64,000 nucleotides of DNA from Pelecanus crispus (Eukaryota; Chordata; Aves; Pelecaniformes; Pelecanidae). Location: the NCBI RefSeq assembly GCF_030463565.1, contig NC_134643.1, forward strand, positions 2,180,001 to 2,244,000. The letters run 5' to 3'. How positions within the stretch are numbered: position 1 is the stretch's first letter; each line of letters opens with the position of its first letter. The position numbers and the translations under genes were made by a program. Of this stretch, positions 26,931 through 50,817 are shown piece after piece. The notes beneath the pieces were generated by a model. The model was given only the letters and a program-made list of their open reading frames with translations, was not told the DNA's origin and did no database searches.

Positions 26931-28309
26931 TGTATGGGGTTTGCATAGCAAGGTTTTGGTAGCAGGGGGGCTACAGGGGTGGCTTCTGTGAGAAGCTGCT
27001 AGAAGCTTCCCCTATGTCCAACAGAGCCAATGCCAGCCGGCTCCAAGATGGACCCGCTGCTGGCCGAGGCTGAGCCCATCAGCGACGGTGGTAGCACCTC
27101 TGGGATAACGTATTTAAGAAGAGAGGAAAAAAACCAATGGGACACGAAACTGCAGATGGAGTGAAGAGTGAGAACATGTGAGAGGAACGACTCTGCAGAC
27201 ACCAAGGTCAGTGAGGAAGGAGGGCAGGAGGTGCTCCAGGCACGGAGCAGAGATTCCCCTGCAGCCCTGGTGCAGCCCACGGTGAGGCAGCTGTGCCCGG
27301 CACCCATGGGGGCCCCCGGGGGAGCAGAGATCCACCTGCACCTGGGGAGGAGCCCACACCAGAGCAGGGGGATGTGCCCCAAGGAGGCTGTGACCCCATG
27401 GGAAGCCCACGCTGGAGCAGGCTCCTGGCAGGACCTGTGGACCCACGGAGAGAGGAGCCCAGGCTGGAGCAGGTTTGCTGGCAGGGCTTGGGACCCCGCG
27501 GGGGACCCACGCTGGAGCAGTCTGCTCCTGAGGGGCTGCACCCATGGAAGGGACCCACGCTGGAGCAGTCTGCTCCTGAGGGGCTGCACCCCGTGGAAGG
27601 GACCCACGCTGGAGCAGTCTGCTCCTGAAGGGCTGCACCCGTGGAAGGGACCCACGCTGGAGCAGTCTGCTCCTGAAGGGCTGCACCCCGTGGAAGGGAC
27701 CCACGCTGGAGCAGTCTGCTCCTGAGGGGCTGCACCCATGGAAGGGACCCACGCTGGAGCAGTCTGCTCCTGAGGGGCTGCACCCGTGGAGGGGACCCAC
27801 GCTGGAGCAGTTCGTAAGGAGCTGCAGCCCATGGGAAGGACACACGCTGGAGAAGTTCATGGAGGACTGTCTCCCATGGGAGGGACCCCACGCTGGAGCA
27901 GGGGAAGAGTGTGAGGAGTCCTCCCCTGAGGAGGAAGGAGCAGCAGAGACAACATGTGATGAACTGACCGCAACCCCCATTCCCTGTCCCCCTGCACTGC
28001 TTGGGGGGGAGGAGGTACAGAAAAATCAGGGGTGAAGTTGAGCCCAGGAAGAACGGAGGGGTGAGGGGTGTTTTAAGATTCAGTTTTAATTCTCATTGCC
28101 CTACTCAGTTTTGATTGGCAATAAATTAAACTCATTTTCTCCAAGTCGAGTCTGTTTTGCCCATGACAGTAATTGCTGAGTGATCTCCCTGTCCTTATCT
28201 CAACCCACGAGGTTTTTCATTATATTTTCTCTCCCCTGTCCAGTTGAGAAGGGGAGTGATAGAGCGGCTTTGGTGGGCACTTGGCATCCAGCCAGGGTCA
28301 GCCATCACA
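26931..28309 (-). mobile_element. Solo LTR of an avian ERV with internal 48-bp repeats
   Basis: Read on the minus strand the element begins TGTGATGGCTGACCCTGGCT and ends with TACA, i.e. TG...CA termini. It is the same family as the copy at 52769-54098: both share the start block with GCCGCTCTATCACTCCCC, an AATTTATTGCCAATCAAAACTGAG block, the internal tandem repeats and the terminal block with CTACAGGGG. No coding interior (gag, pol or env) is visible, so it is a solo LTR or a non-autonomous element. The flanking 5-mers (ATGCT and TAGCG) do not match, so a target-site duplication is not visible. The family name is not verified. Confidence 0.8.
27475..27900 (-). repeat. 48-bp minisatellite inside LTR (about 6 good and 3 decayed units)
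   Basis: The unit, read on the plus strand, starts GGACCCACGCTGGAGCAG and continues TCTGCTCCTGAGGGGCTGCA. Six near-identical units run from about 27508 to 27800, with three more diverged ones to about 27900. The period is 48-49 bp; where it is 48, a multiple of three, frames stay open, giving spurious repeat proteins with 16-residue periods on both strands. Confidence 0.85.
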
Positions 28310-31300
28310 TAGCGATATAAAGATATTATCTCAAAGTCAGGCATTTAGCTCATCACTGGCTGGTACGACCTGCCTCTGTTGTGATGGTCAGGACAGAAGC
28401 TCTGCCTTGCTTCGGGCTACATCCTGACTTTATGGCTGAGTCCCTGGTAGTGTCTGAGGCTGTTTACACCACTGGAGATGGACTCGGGCAGCCCAGTGCC
28501 CATCAAAGCCAAGTAATGGTTGAAGATTATGCCCACATGGTACCCGTGAGATCTCAGGAGTGACGCGCAGCTAGAATTACTGACAGAGCACAGCCTCTCA
28601 GGGGCTGGCTAAAATGGTGGTGAGAATCCCACTGATGCTACAGCACCTACCTGCTCACAAGTGCTGACAGGGGTTGCAAAACAGTTTCGCTGCATTTTCA
28701 GAAGGTCACAATGCTCCAGCAGAAATTTTAAGTTTGAGCTTTGCTCCACGCTTCATCTTCGAGGCCAGAAAAGATATTTGCTCAAAGGAGGGCTTTTGCC
28801 TGCTAAGCTTTCTCCTCCCCGCTCTCAGCAAGGAGTAGTAGAGACTCTATTGACCTAAATGTCTGTCTTGTTAGGACTATTCCCTTTCGGAAAGGTTTTT
28901 TGGATTAGGCAGGGGATTAGTAACACATGCATTAAGGACTTGTGGTTCTCAAACAAGCAGACTTAATTAGGCAAAGATTAAAGCACGCTTCATTGACACC
29001 GATCTCTTTCAGGATTCGAAGTGTCAAGTTATTTTGTAGAATTTTATACACTTGGCAACGTTGCTCATTTAAGCACTTGCACTTCTTCGAAAGTAGTCAT
29101 CTGGAGGATTCAAGGCAGCTTAGACATTTACAGTGCCATAAAACTTTAGGCCATAAATTGCACATGATTAGGGTGTGTGTCACCATCAGTATTTAGAGAC
29201 ATTTTAAAAAAAAAAAAACAACCTGTCTTGTATTTTCATCTAGGAAAAAAACCCTAGAAAATAAGTGCCATAAAACTACATGAAAATTATCCTTGCATTC
29301 CAGGTAGTCAGCAAGCATCAGGCTAGATAATGCTTGCAGTTCACAGCCACGACAGAAACTCTGCCAAGCGACACGATCAACTCATGAAAGGTTTCAGAGC
29401 TCTTCCATGAGGCTTGCGAGATACGCAAGCTGGCCAAACTGCCACTGTAAGCCTCGAGTGATGCATTTCCCAACTGTTGCACACCATGCAGAACTGATTC
29501 ATTTCAGAAAAAAAAAAAAAAAAATTAAGCAGATTAGTTTGGATAATCCAAGTCACTCTACTTTTCTGTTCTTGGTCCTTGCACCTTCTACAAATATTAT
29601 AGTTGGGCCTCGCTTGTGTTTTGTCTTAGCCAGAGAGCTGACCAATGTAAAAAAGCCAGTTTCAATAATAGCGCAGCCCTGCATGTATTTTTACAATGCA
29701 TTCCAGCTTTCAGAAGATGAAGGAAAAAGTGGTTTGCTTTTACATCTTCAGAATGGTTGTTTATGTAGGCTTAATGACAGCATTTATTGTCATCACAGAT
29801 TTAGGACCATTAGAAAAGCCCCTTGAACTGCAAGTAATCAGAATCGTCAGTCATCTATTAGCTTTGTCTGTGGCGATGGGAAGGGCTCTTGCTCAAAACT
29901 TCTCCTTTGCACAGCTCAGCACAGCAGGGGAACAGGTCTCTAGCTACAACATTACGACGCCCTTTTGACACTGCTACGGGTTTGGTTTCAGCAGCTTCAA
30001 AACGATCCTTTTTCCATAAGGGAGCAGGAATATGTGCAGGAATGAGAAGATCCCATGCAGCCAAGAACAGCCTGGAGAATCAAATGTGTCTACCTACCTT
30101 TTCCAGCCACGCAACAAATCTCTGTACACCACACATACAAATTAATCCAAATAATTCAAATTAAGCCTCTGTGCTGAAATCTAATTCTTCTAAAACACTT
30201 GATGCAAAGCTTCAGTTTTCAACCCCACTAAAGGCGGTGTTGGTAGCTCTGACATTAAACATGAAGGGAAGTGCTAAGGCTGAGTTCTTAAACTGGTCAT
30301 GAATTTGGCAAGAGCTTTTCTAATCCCATCTTTGCTCTAGGTGTTTCCCATGTAGAGACAGGTGGGAAGGAAAAGTCCCACTGAGAAGGGCCCTTCGTAG
30401 AGGGTCAACAATGAATTGAATCAATGCTGAAATGCGCCAGGCAGTTCCCTGGTGAGGACTAACAGCAACGCCCTAGTGAACGATGGGGATTCTGGCTCAG
30501 TCTCTTTGATTAAAACAAAAACTTGCAGGACTGGTAGTAGGGTCAGCTGCTAAGAGAGCAGAGAGCTGCTAGGATCCTCTGCAGAACCGGATAAAATCAC
30601 TTCGTTGGCAGAGAGAAAGACACAACTCGGTTTCTTCAAGAAACCTGTGCGCACACACACACATGCTCTTGACTGATGAGATGGTTTCAGCTTTGTAGAC
30701 AGGGAAAAGCAAGAGAGAGATCAAGAAGGAAAAAAAAAAGGGGTATCAAAAAGATGAAAACAAGTCACGCAGCAGGAAGTTAGTTACTTGGAGTCCTGCT
30801 GAACAAATTGAAACTAGAAGTGCCCGTGAGCTGACGCTAACGTTGGACAATGTTCAAGGGCACGAGACAAACTGATGGCAGGGAAATGCATTGAAGGTTA
30901 GTGAGTATGTAGAAACCACATGCCGTTCGGAAAGTCCCTGAGCTGATTAAAAATCAGAGGAGAGACTTCAGGGGATATGTTATATACATTTTCCCAGCCC
31001 TTTTCACTTCTCCAAGCAGCTGCTTGTGGCCATGGTTGGGAGCAGGGCACCGGGAGGCAGACCTTTGCCTGACACATTACAGCCACCCTGAAATTCATTA
31101 AAGAATGTAAGTCCATCTTTCTTCAAGTTACTTTAGAAGAAAGCTTTTCCTTAAAGCGTTTACCTCATTACTGCTAAGGCAATTAAAGGGAGAAGAGTAG
31201 AAATAACCCTTTACAACTGGAGAATAAATAAAAATATGTCCTTATGCGCTCGCTATTGCTACAGCCTAACCCTGCCACAAAGAAGCCCGTACCCCACAGC

Positions 31301-34290
31301 TGGTTCCTATCTGCTTTAGGGAACGTAGAGGAGAAGCACAGCTGTGCAGACACAAATAAAGAGATGGTGCTTTCTCCACCCTCAGTTACGGGAATAGCTT
31401 TGAGGCAGAGCTGGTTGGGGGAATTCTGCTGGAACTGTATTCTGCTGAAATATGCAGTTCCATTCCAATCGAGCCGTCTAGCAGAACGGGATGGGTCTGC
31501 CAGGGTTTTATTTGGAAAGAAAAAATGAGGGGAGTGGGGGAGAAGTTGGATTGTCAAAACATCCCACACTGATAGCCTTGAAATGAAGGTTTTCAGTTTT
31601 AATCACTTTTTGCTGTAACTTTTTGCATTACAATAGAGAATGTCAGAAGTTCCTACTGGTGCTGCATGCTTCTTTTGACAGTACTGTATTAGTAATTGAC
31701 TTTTGTGGTAAGTTTAATTCTTTTTTTGTGAGTATATCTGAACAGATCCCCCCACATCCAAATCGCTCTGCTGTCTCGCGCTGCAAGGACGTGTTTGCAG
31801 ATGGAGTTTGGCTGAAGCAAAATTTGTACATTGGAGGGAGGGGTAGGAAACCACATAAGCAAAACAAGTGGAGTTGTCCCTGCTTGCATCCTTCGTGTGC
31901 ACGAAGCAGAAAGGGCTGACGTCAAGACCAGAGAAGGAAGAGTATAAAAACAAACCGTGCATGGACAGAAGCACACACAGTGAAATGCTAGAGATATGCA
32001 GGCTAATGCTTGGATAAATCATCTCTGGTTATCAGCAACAGATGCCTGAGCTGAGGTTGGGGCCTCACTGCATGATAGATAAAGGACAACCGCTATCAGG
32101 AGCAGCGCTTCAAAGTCAGCCCTGGCAAACCTAAATTAGGGTAACGGTGGCCTGAGGCTTCCCTACAAGGAGAAGTGGGGGTGTCCAGAGGACTAGTTGG
32201 CCCATCACTAAGTGGGTGCCCCTTGGGAGGGTCCTTGTTTGCTCATCAGACATGAGGCTGAAGGCCATAGAGCAAAATTTGCAGGGCCACCGTGTGATGG
32301 CCACCAAAGCTTCTGAGGGTCACAACGGCCTTGTGGGATACGTGCTCATCGCTGGCTGAGCTTTGCAAACCGCTGGCGCAGGGCAAGTTCCTCCCCTGGC
32401 AGAGGCTTGTTAGTGGATACTGGCATTAAGTGGGATGAGCCCAGGTTTGCCCAGGTCACTGGGGAGTTCTCATTAATGGTGTTAGTGGCTTTATGCCTCT
32501 GGAGGACACCGGAGGCAGATGGAGACCTGCTGGGGAATGGGATCTGGCAGTTCAGGCTAAAGGGGAGGATGGAGATCTCTAGGACTGTTGTTCTGCCTAT
32601 TCGGCCAGCGCTGAATTCACTTGAAAAGACAACTGCCTTCGGGGGGAGGAGGGTGTGGAAAGCTGGCAGCTTTTACTCCCCAGAAAAAGGCATAATGAGA
32701 GCCAGTGGCTGGAAGCTGATGCTAGGGAAATTCACGTGTGAAACAGGGAGCAAATTTAACTAGGTGAACAATTAAACATGGGAGCAAATTATTTCTGAAA
32801 TGGCGGATTTTGGAACTACATGAATCACTGGTTTTTTCAGTTCAGCCAACAAATGAAAAATACCCCAAAATCCCACATTTGGCTCAGCCTGAAGCAAAGT
32901 GAGATTTTTTTCCCCACTTTTTCCTGCTTCATCAACACCAAAAATTAATATTGAATTATATAAATTAATACTGAATTAAATATTTTGTCTTCCCAGGAAC
33001 AAACCCTTTTGATTCCATGGGAGGTCCTCTAACAAAAGCAAGCCACAGGCGTAAAAGATGACAAGTAAGTGCCATTCTCCAAAGTAGCACAGCAAAAGCG
33101 GTACCTTCTCTGTTCCTCAGCAGCCTGGTGAGTCAAGTGCTTGCCCAGAGCGTGGCCACAGATCAGTTCTCCCCTCCATCTCAGGACACACGTCCAGCAT
33201 GTTTTGGGACACCACCCACATCCTCATGGGTAAGGATTTGCTCTGTAGAGGCGAACAGCAGCTGGTGCCAGACCACATGGTGGGGACAGCAATAGGAAGA
33301 CCAGGGAGAGTGAGGAGGCGATATTTAGGATGCGGGAGTGGGAAAAAGGAGGCAGCAGCTGTGAGGTCTGGCTATAAAAGGGCTGGGAGCTGCTGCAATG
33401 GGTCCTCTGGGAGGGGGTGGTCTCTGTCCTTCTCGTTGATGCCGTTCTAAATATGTCTTGGGGCTGAGATCGCAGGCAGGTTTTCTCTGTCACCACCAGA
33501 CTATAGCACTTCTCTCTTTTCCTTTCCGAGTCCCAAGAAAGACAGAAATCAGCCCCCAAATTTTTTGACTTGGGATTGACCAAAAGCACATCATTTAGTG
33601 AAGAAATACTTCATGATTTAAACTGCCTGAGCTCCTCATTTTCTCTTTTCTCACTGCGGAACAGATGCCTCTTGGAAAGACAAGATCTTGTCTGACCAGC
33701 AGGCTTGGTGCACACATTTGGGAGGCGCTTGGTTTAGGCCAGAAATGAATAGCTTCTTTATACTCAGAGGCCGCCTTTATTCCAAGCAGAGGTTTGGAGG
33801 CCATGTCGCTGACAGCAGTATTTGTATGTTGCTCCCTCTAACAAAAGAACCCTGCCTGACCCAATTGCGGCCCAATTCCCCCATTTCCAAAACAGGCATA
33901 GCCATGTGCTCAACCTGCTTGGCTCGAATTCCCTAAATCCATGACATAGCCCCAAGCAGGAACACGGTAATGCTCCCATCTGCCCTCAGAGGTAGAGGTT
34001 GGGCTGAACACGCCAGTGGAGGAGAGCTCTTCCATAGATGCCTTCCTTTTGCAGGTCAACTCATCTCTTTGTCCATCAGCGCTGCAGTGTTGTCCCCATG
34101 CCTCGGCAGAGCTGGGAGGTGAATACCTGCCACGCTCCAGGCTCAGCTAAGCCCATATGCGGTGCTGACAGTACAAAGGGAAATAAAGCTTCTCTAAAGA
34201 AATTTACCCTATGGCTGGGGATGTTCTTACAATCAGGTTGGTGCATACAGGTCCTTGGCAAGAGGGTTAATTTTGCCTCCTAAAAATACC
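28310..34290. other. Intergenic, no gene recognised
   Basis: This region is AT-rich, with poly(A) and poly(T) tracts (for example 29507-29524), a short AC repeat near 30652-30662 and an AT-rich direct repeat near 32940-32985. No open frame here resembles a known protein and no splice-consistent exon was identified. Confidence 0.5.
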
Positions 34291-34299
34291 TTGGGGTCA

Positions 34300-34670
34300 A
34301 CTTAGAACAGGTTGCTTGAGGACTTGAGCAGGTGAGTTTTGAATACATTCAAGGATGAAAATTCCCCCATCTTTAGGTTCCTGCTCCAATGTCTGACCAC
34401 CTTCATGGTGAGTTGAAAGGTCTCCCCTTCTCGAGGAAGAACGAGCCCACTTACCCTGTCCACCTATGCCCTGTACTCCAAATCTGACCGGCTCGTCGGT
34501 CTACGCTGGACTTGCTCAAGAATACCGATGTCTATCTTGTACTGGTCAGCTCAGACTGGACCCAGTAAGCAGAGAGGGACTAAGAAATGCTGAACAGAGG
34601 AAAAACTCACTGTCTTGACTCTCTGGCTGTGCTCGTGCTGATACAGTCTGTGACATGGTTGTCTCCCCCA
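34300..34670 (-). mobile_element. Degenerate CR1 LINE fragment, minus strand
   Basis: The plus strand reads as the reverse complement of CR1 3'-region sequence: 'TTCCTGCTCCAATGTCTGACC', then 'CACCTTCATGGTGA', then 'TGGACTTGCTCAAGAATACCGATGTC', then 'CTTGTACTGGTCAGCTCAGACTGGAC' (shown here as divergent blocks). It is more decayed than the copy near 20 kb, and its limits are approximate. Confidence 0.65.
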
Positions 34671-35442
34671 CCCCAGAGCTGTCAACCTGTTGCAGCTAAG
34701 GCTGGACCAAAGAAGGCTTGGGAACCTTTCAGTGGGAGAATGAAGAGGTAAATAAGGGAATTAGTAAAAAAGTTACCCCTAACCACTCTTATCTACCTGC
34801 TGCTAGTAAGCGCTACTTAGATTTAAGGGAAGATCCAGATCAGTCTTAAAGGTGTACCTACCCATTTGCAGGATGGGGCCAAAACTGGCTCAGAGTCCTT
34901 CTGTCAGCTCTCGGCAGGAGGGCAAAATGAACCCTCAATGGCCAGCAGCTAAGGCAAACGGAGGGTCTGAGCCTACACCTGAATGTCCCAGAGGTGCACA
35001 AATCAGCAGATTCCCATGAAGGTCATGGAGTGTATGGAACAAAGACCAAAAATTGCGGGATTGTGTCTAAAACCAGACAAGATACAGCACATCAGTGGCA
35101 GCGCTCTGAATAATGATAAGGGGAAGATTGTTTCTGCTGGATAAAGTGAATCATATGGGGGCACTCAAACTTCCCCAGAGTTTCCTTCTTTTTAGCCAAA
35201 CCCAAACTTTGACATCTACTTTTTTTTTCCCCCAGTTGAGGCTCTTTGAAAAAAAAAAAAAAACCCAAAAGCTCACATTGCCCTGTATGCAAGGTTGTTT
35301 AATCACAGAAATTGCACCAGCTAGACACTAATAGATCATTTTATCCCTTGCTATTTCTAGGGATGCAAAGGAAAAGGAGCTCTGTTCCTTTAAGCTAGCA
35401 GAAAGCTTCTTTATATTCAGGTGGAGTCAAGCCTTCCTGGGC

Positions 35443-35448
35443 TATAAA
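35443..35448 (+). promoter_or_regulatory. TUBAL3: TATA box of TUBAL3
   Basis: GGGCTATAAAGTTG lies 65-70 bp upstream of the initiator ATG (35513). Transcription should start near 35473, giving a short 5' UTR of about 40 bases. The neighbouring tubulin gene has a similar TATA (CTATAAAAGG) in the same relation to its ATG. Confidence 0.75.
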
Positions 35449-35512
35449 GTTGCAGGGAGAGGCAGGGGCAGCAGCTGTTTTGCTTAGATCTTAGCAAGCT
35501 TCCAGTCTCATC

Positions 35513-41748
<6,236 letters not shown>

Positions 41749-42174
41749 CAAACTGCAGTCTGTTCTTAATGAAGTCAAACCTCAGATGAAATACAAACCC
41801 TCTGTCATCAGGCTAAACTGGTCTTGAGTGCCTGGAGGTGCCAAAGGATTGTCCTGAACCTCAACGCTACTGTTTGATGTATTATACCTTTTCTGCTTGC
41901 ATAGTCTACATGCTCATAGTGCACTTCTGTAGCATGGGTGTCTCGAGCTCTATCACACTGCTTTTTATCAATGAGTGACGCTGAATAGGTGCCTGGCTTA
42001 GTGTTGGGGACACATCCTGCCTGGGCAGAGGATCCTGGTTCCTAGTCCAGGGGAATGTTGCAAGCTGCCTGCTTTGGCTGAAATGGCAAATTCTTGCTCT
42101 GGCTTTTACTGTAAAAGCACTTTTTAATTAGAACTGTACCTGTACACTTCTATGCAACTGTCTTTTTGTATTTG

Positions 42175-42180
42175 AATAAA
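42175..42180 (+). terminator. TUBAL3: Polyadenylation signal of TUBAL3
   Basis: AATAAA lies about 430 bp after the stop codon and is followed by a T run and TGCTCTGAG. This implies a 3' UTR ending near 42195-42200. Confidence 0.8.
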
Positions 42181-42199
42181 GACTTTTTTTTTTTGCTCT

Positions 42200-45100
42200 G
42201 AGTTCTTTAGATTTAATTGGGGTGTTTGTGTGGGGAGGTCCCAACTGCAAGGATGTTGTCTTGGGGAGAATGGCAAATGCTGATAAGGGTGTGTTCTGGG
42301 TAGGCCATCTGTGAGGAGCATCACCCATAATTATTGCTGTGAGGGAAATGACCTATATCCTGCAGGGACTCGTCTGTCTGGGGCTGGATGCTGCTCTTCT
42401 CACCTCCAAGAGGAGCCCAGAGGAAGCCTGTCTGGGAGCAGAGAGGCAATCCCCAGTTTGACCAGTGCCATAATGGGGAGTGGTGCCTGGGTAAAGAACA
42501 TCTTTCTGGTGGAGTTTTGCCTCCTCACCATCTCTGGTGAAGCTGGTTTGTTTCCTGAGCAAGTCCTGGTTGTTGGGGCAGTGCTGTAGCTCCAAGCTGT
42601 GGTCTTGCTCAGGAGTGGTGTGTGTGAAACAAGCCCCATGTGCCTGGGGTAGGAGTTTGCCTTGAGAAGGTGAGTCAGGCCCATGTGATGGGGTGACTCA
42701 GGAGGAAAAGTAATGAAAAGTCCCCGATAAGATATGGAGAGGGAGTGTTCATAAGCCTGTGGGGTAGGAGAATGGCTGGCTCCACGTGCATTGAGTCTCT
42801 AGGTACCCTGCTCATGACTTGCATTACACTTTGTGTTTGTTATATACTGTAGCCTCACATCCACCCTTCATTTCAATGCTGGGCTCTGTCTCAAAGTGGA
42901 GCCAGGCTGTCACCCCAGACCTCCTCCGTGCCCTGTAGCTACGGCTGCCCTCTCCCCTGATGGGGGTATGATTCTGGAGACGTTCCCAAAGTGATGCACT
43001 GGGAGGTACAGCCAGGGATGGTTAGAGAGGTGGGGAGGTGTTGCTGCATCCTATACTTGGGAGATGGAAGGGGAAGGAGCCCAGAGCTCATTGTTGGCTG
43101 CAGTTAGCCCAAAAAGCTGGGGTGCTGAGAGTATGAATGGGCAGCAGATGGACCCCTAGGAAGATCCCTGTTGGGCTGAAGCCTCCTCTGTGTTCAACTC
43201 ACTGCTATGAGATTGCCTGGGCTAAAATGTTAGGCATGTTCCATTGCTCATGGGCAGGCTGAGCATCAGACTACCCTCTTAGGCTGGTCCTTCTGGGGAA
43301 TGGTAACCAGCTGCTGCCTCATCTGATGAGTCCTCTCCTCCACCTCCAGCTCTGCTGGGGTGATATAGACCCCATTGAGATACCCCAAAGCTGGTCAGCC
43401 CAAAGACCTTGGGGCTGAGTGGATGTCCTCTCATCCACCCTAGGCAGTCACTTTCCACCCCCTGATTCCTGGGGACAGGGCCAACCCACCTCCTGGGTTT
43501 CCAGTTGCTTGTCCCCACACCATGACCGTAGCACTGACAGTAACCCTCACAGGGGAATGGCAACTCCTCCATTTGCCAGAAATTAGACTGTTCAGGGCTC
43601 AAAGATGGTTTTTAAAAGAGCAAAGATGACTTCTGGCTCTGTGCCCACAGGTAAATGTGCTGGGAAGTTTCCAGGCATGGTCTTGAGGGCTGCCACCTTT
43701 CCCTGGTGGCTCCATTCCCCACAGACAGCTGGGGTTAGAGGCCACTGGTTCAATCCCCCAAAAATGTGAGTGACAGCAGCCTGGGGTGGACACAAAGTGA
43801 GCATCACTCCCACTTTGGAGCCACAGGCAAATCCAGCGTGGCTGAGCAAGGGCAGGAGCGCAGCTATGTGCTCCTGCAGCTTGGAAAGCCATCAGCACAG
43901 CACCAGGGCTGATGTAATTGGAGCAGTTGTTTAATGCTGAAATCAGTTACTCTGGCACTTCCATCAGCACAGACTTGCTCCTGCCCTCCCACACACATGG
44001 TCAGGGAGGGAAGGAAAGGATTTTCCTGGGGGAGGGGGGGGGGGGAGCAATCCCACGGCTTTTGGGGAGTTGGCATCTCCAGCTCAATGGCCACAGGCAA
44101 TGCTTTGGCCTCTCCACAAGTGGCAGATCCTCCAGACCCACACCCAAGAGTGGCACACAATTCATTGCATGGCTTCAGCTTTATTTTCCCTGTCTGTGTG
44201 CTGGAATAGCAAAAATGGTCATAAAAGACCAGTCCACTAAACAGCAACACATGGAGCAACATGCAGAATCCGTGTTTCCACCATGTTGCTCCAGCCCGTT
44301 CACCACTCTTCCTTCACTACTTCATTACTGCAATAAGGGTAAGTCACAGGGGACAGTGCAGATTTGTTCATCATCATCCCACAGGGAGGAGGCTCAAGGT
44401 GCCTGTAGAGCTCTGCCACTAACTTCTCACAAGGTCTTGGGCAAGTTCCCTCTTCCTTGCTGCTATCCAGCCCTGATCCAGCAGCACCTGCTGCCTCTTG
44501 CTTCCATCCCATGGCCTGATGCAAGCCAAGAGCTGTGTCTGGAGCAGCTGGGGAACTGTGCATGGTCTTTCTGGGGCCAGTGGTGATGAGGCTGCTTGGG
44601 GGGGGTTGGTCTTCAGCACAGCAGGACATGGTCTTCATCTGGCTGGGAGAGAAACCATCTCACTCCATCATCACTTCTGGGCCCAGCTTAGGGCTATCGC
44701 ACACAGATGTGATAGAAAGGATCCTGCTGCCATCACAAGCTGATGAGCCTGAAGCTCATGAGCATTCACAAAAACACCCTGATGGAACTGCAAGGCTGTC
44801 AGGACAGTGGGCAAGATCACATTGCGGCTGCTGAGACACTCATGTCCCCAACAGACCAACAGCTGGACTTTTTCTCCATTCCAGCATCAATAATAGCTGT
44901 GCACCAGCTCACAACGTAGAGCTCTGCCTTCAAGAGCTATCAGGCACACCACAAGAATTACAATAAGAAGAAAAAAATACAAAAATAGTACTTTTTCCAA
45001 GCAGGAGGTTGACCCTCCAAGAATGCAGCATTCCACAGATCCATGGAGATTAAGCCCTTCCAGTGTCATAAAATCAGATGGTCTAGATGTGCCCTCAGGC

Positions 45101-46480
45101 CACCAGACTTGGTGTAGCCACTCAGGCTACTATGCCTCCCTCCTATGAGCGCTGAGATGACCTGCCTTGACAGAGGACCATGAACACCAAAACAGGACCC
45201 CTATCCCAGGACACCTGTGCTGAGCAGAAGAGCTGCCCCCACCAAAAAAAATCAAGCAACCCTCACTCAGCTCCTGGCCAAGTATCCAGGAGGGGAAGGC
45301 AGAGCTGCTTCCTTATGCTCTGTTCCCTCCTTCTTTGCTGGAGGGAGGTTTGGGCATCACTTTGGGGTCTGCACCAGCCCTCTGCAGAAAAGGATTTCTC
45401 AGCACATAAAACTGCATCTGGTGGAGCCAGGAGGCTCAAAGGGGGCACAGGATTGCTCACTCCCTCTTCTGCATTCATCACATTGCCAGCCCCACCAGTC
45501 AGAGCCGCCTTGCTCCCCCAGGCAGAGGGCAGCTGGAGGTGAGACAGCCCCCAGGAGCTCCCACCTTGGTGACCTTGGGCAACTGCCACCTCCCAGAGCC
45601 CAGCTGAGTAATGGCAAGTGGAGACAGGCTTTAATAATAACCACCCCCCACCACCCTTGCCTCAGGTTGTTTAAACCTTCCTCCAGTGCAACCCAGAGCC
45701 AAGACTGTCAGCCCTTCAATTACAGCCTGACTGCAGATCCAGCTTCCCCACCATATCCCAGCCAGCTCCTTTTCCTGGATCACTTAGTGGGAGGAGAGTT
45801 CCCAGTGGAGGAATAACCTGCTGCAGTCCAGGGGATCTGCAGAGATCAAGTTAAATCCCCCTTTCCAGCTCATTAGCTGTCTCTAAGGATTTTTTTTTTT
45901 TTTTTTGCATCATGCCTGGCAAACAGCCATCACCCAGCATGAGAAGGAGGAAGTCTGATCCAGGAAGACACCTCCTTGCTTTAGAACTTGGAGCTAGGAC
46001 AGGGTTTGGTTACTTTGGCAGGGGTCTAACAGATAGCTGAGGTACTTGAATTCTCATCTCAACTCCAGTTAGACTTCCAGACAGGCCCAGCCCTGGCAGC
46101 TGGACATGGATTGTTCAGCAGAGCTCTGCAGAGCAGCAGGGGACCAGGGAAACCTGATCCCATTCCCTGCTATGCCTTGGAGCAGAGAGCAGCACAGAAA
46201 ACCCAGAGCCAGCTGTGTTTGAGCACACAGAGAGGCCATGGGCAGCCAGGGCCTGAGTGGAACCATCACCCCAGTGGTCATTTTAACACAGCAGTTCCAC
46301 CCCAGGGCAGACAGCTCACATCATGCTGTCACCCATCCCAGTTCACAGGACTCACCCCAGCATCTACAGGCAGGAAAGCCTAAAGGCTAGGACTGCAGCG
46401 ACCAACAAAACACAGGAACCACACCTGCAATCCCCACCCCTCCATGAGCCAGGTCAGTGGCACATCAAGGCAGGAGAAGA
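42200..46480. other. Intergenic between convergent tubulins, no gene recognised
   Basis: The region holds one run of 12 Gs (44034-44045, within a G-rich stretch) and a T run near 45890-45906. The longest open frame is 222 codons (43918-44586, plus), crosses the G run and resembles nothing known. The 3' ends of the two tubulin genes face each other across this stretch. Confidence 0.55.
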
Positions 46481-46497
46481 TGTTTTGCTAGTCACCA

Positions 46498-46503
46498 TTT
46501 ATT
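46498..46503 (-). terminator. Polyadenylation signal of second alpha-tubulin
   Basis: AATAAA on the minus strand lies about 175 bp beyond the stop codon at 46676-46678. It implies a short 3' UTR unrelated in sequence to that of TUBAL3. Confidence 0.75.
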
Positions 46504-46675
46504 CAGCCAATATTGTGGATACATAAGACTTGACCAAAGAGTTGCTTTTGGCCAAGCTGCAGAGTTTCCAAGTCACATTTCCTCAGAGCCAGCCCACAAT
46601 TCCCTTCTCTGGAAGGAATTGCAAGACTAGGATACAAAAAGCTCCATCCAAGCTGCCTTTCCACAGGTACAAATA

Positions 46676-50730
<4,055 letters not shown>

Positions 50731-50810
50731 GGCTCTGAACTGCCTGGACTCCTCACCACAATCACAACCACCTCACTGAGAGCACACCCTGCCTGCCTCC
50801 CTCTTGGGCC

Positions 50811-50817
50811 TTTTATA
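50811..50817 (-). promoter_or_regulatory. TATA box of second alpha-tubulin
   Basis: Read on the minus strand, CTATAAAAGGCC lies about 80-87 bp upstream of the ATG at 50730, so initiation is expected near 50785. Just upstream, a plus-strand GGCAAAGGGTTCA at 50886-50898 resembles a direct-repeat-1 nuclear-receptor site (HNF4/PPAR type). That reading is tentative. Confidence 0.7.

Noticed and set aside
27114-27980. Open frames of 200-288 codons on both strands at 26999-27980 and 53081-54029
   Set aside because: They arise from the 48-bp LTR minisatellite, whose period keeps frames open. Residue patterns repeat every 16 with no known domain.
43918-44586. 222-codon plus-strand frame between the tubulin genes
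   Set aside because: It runs through a G-homopolymer and has no recognisable domain, start context or conservation evidence.
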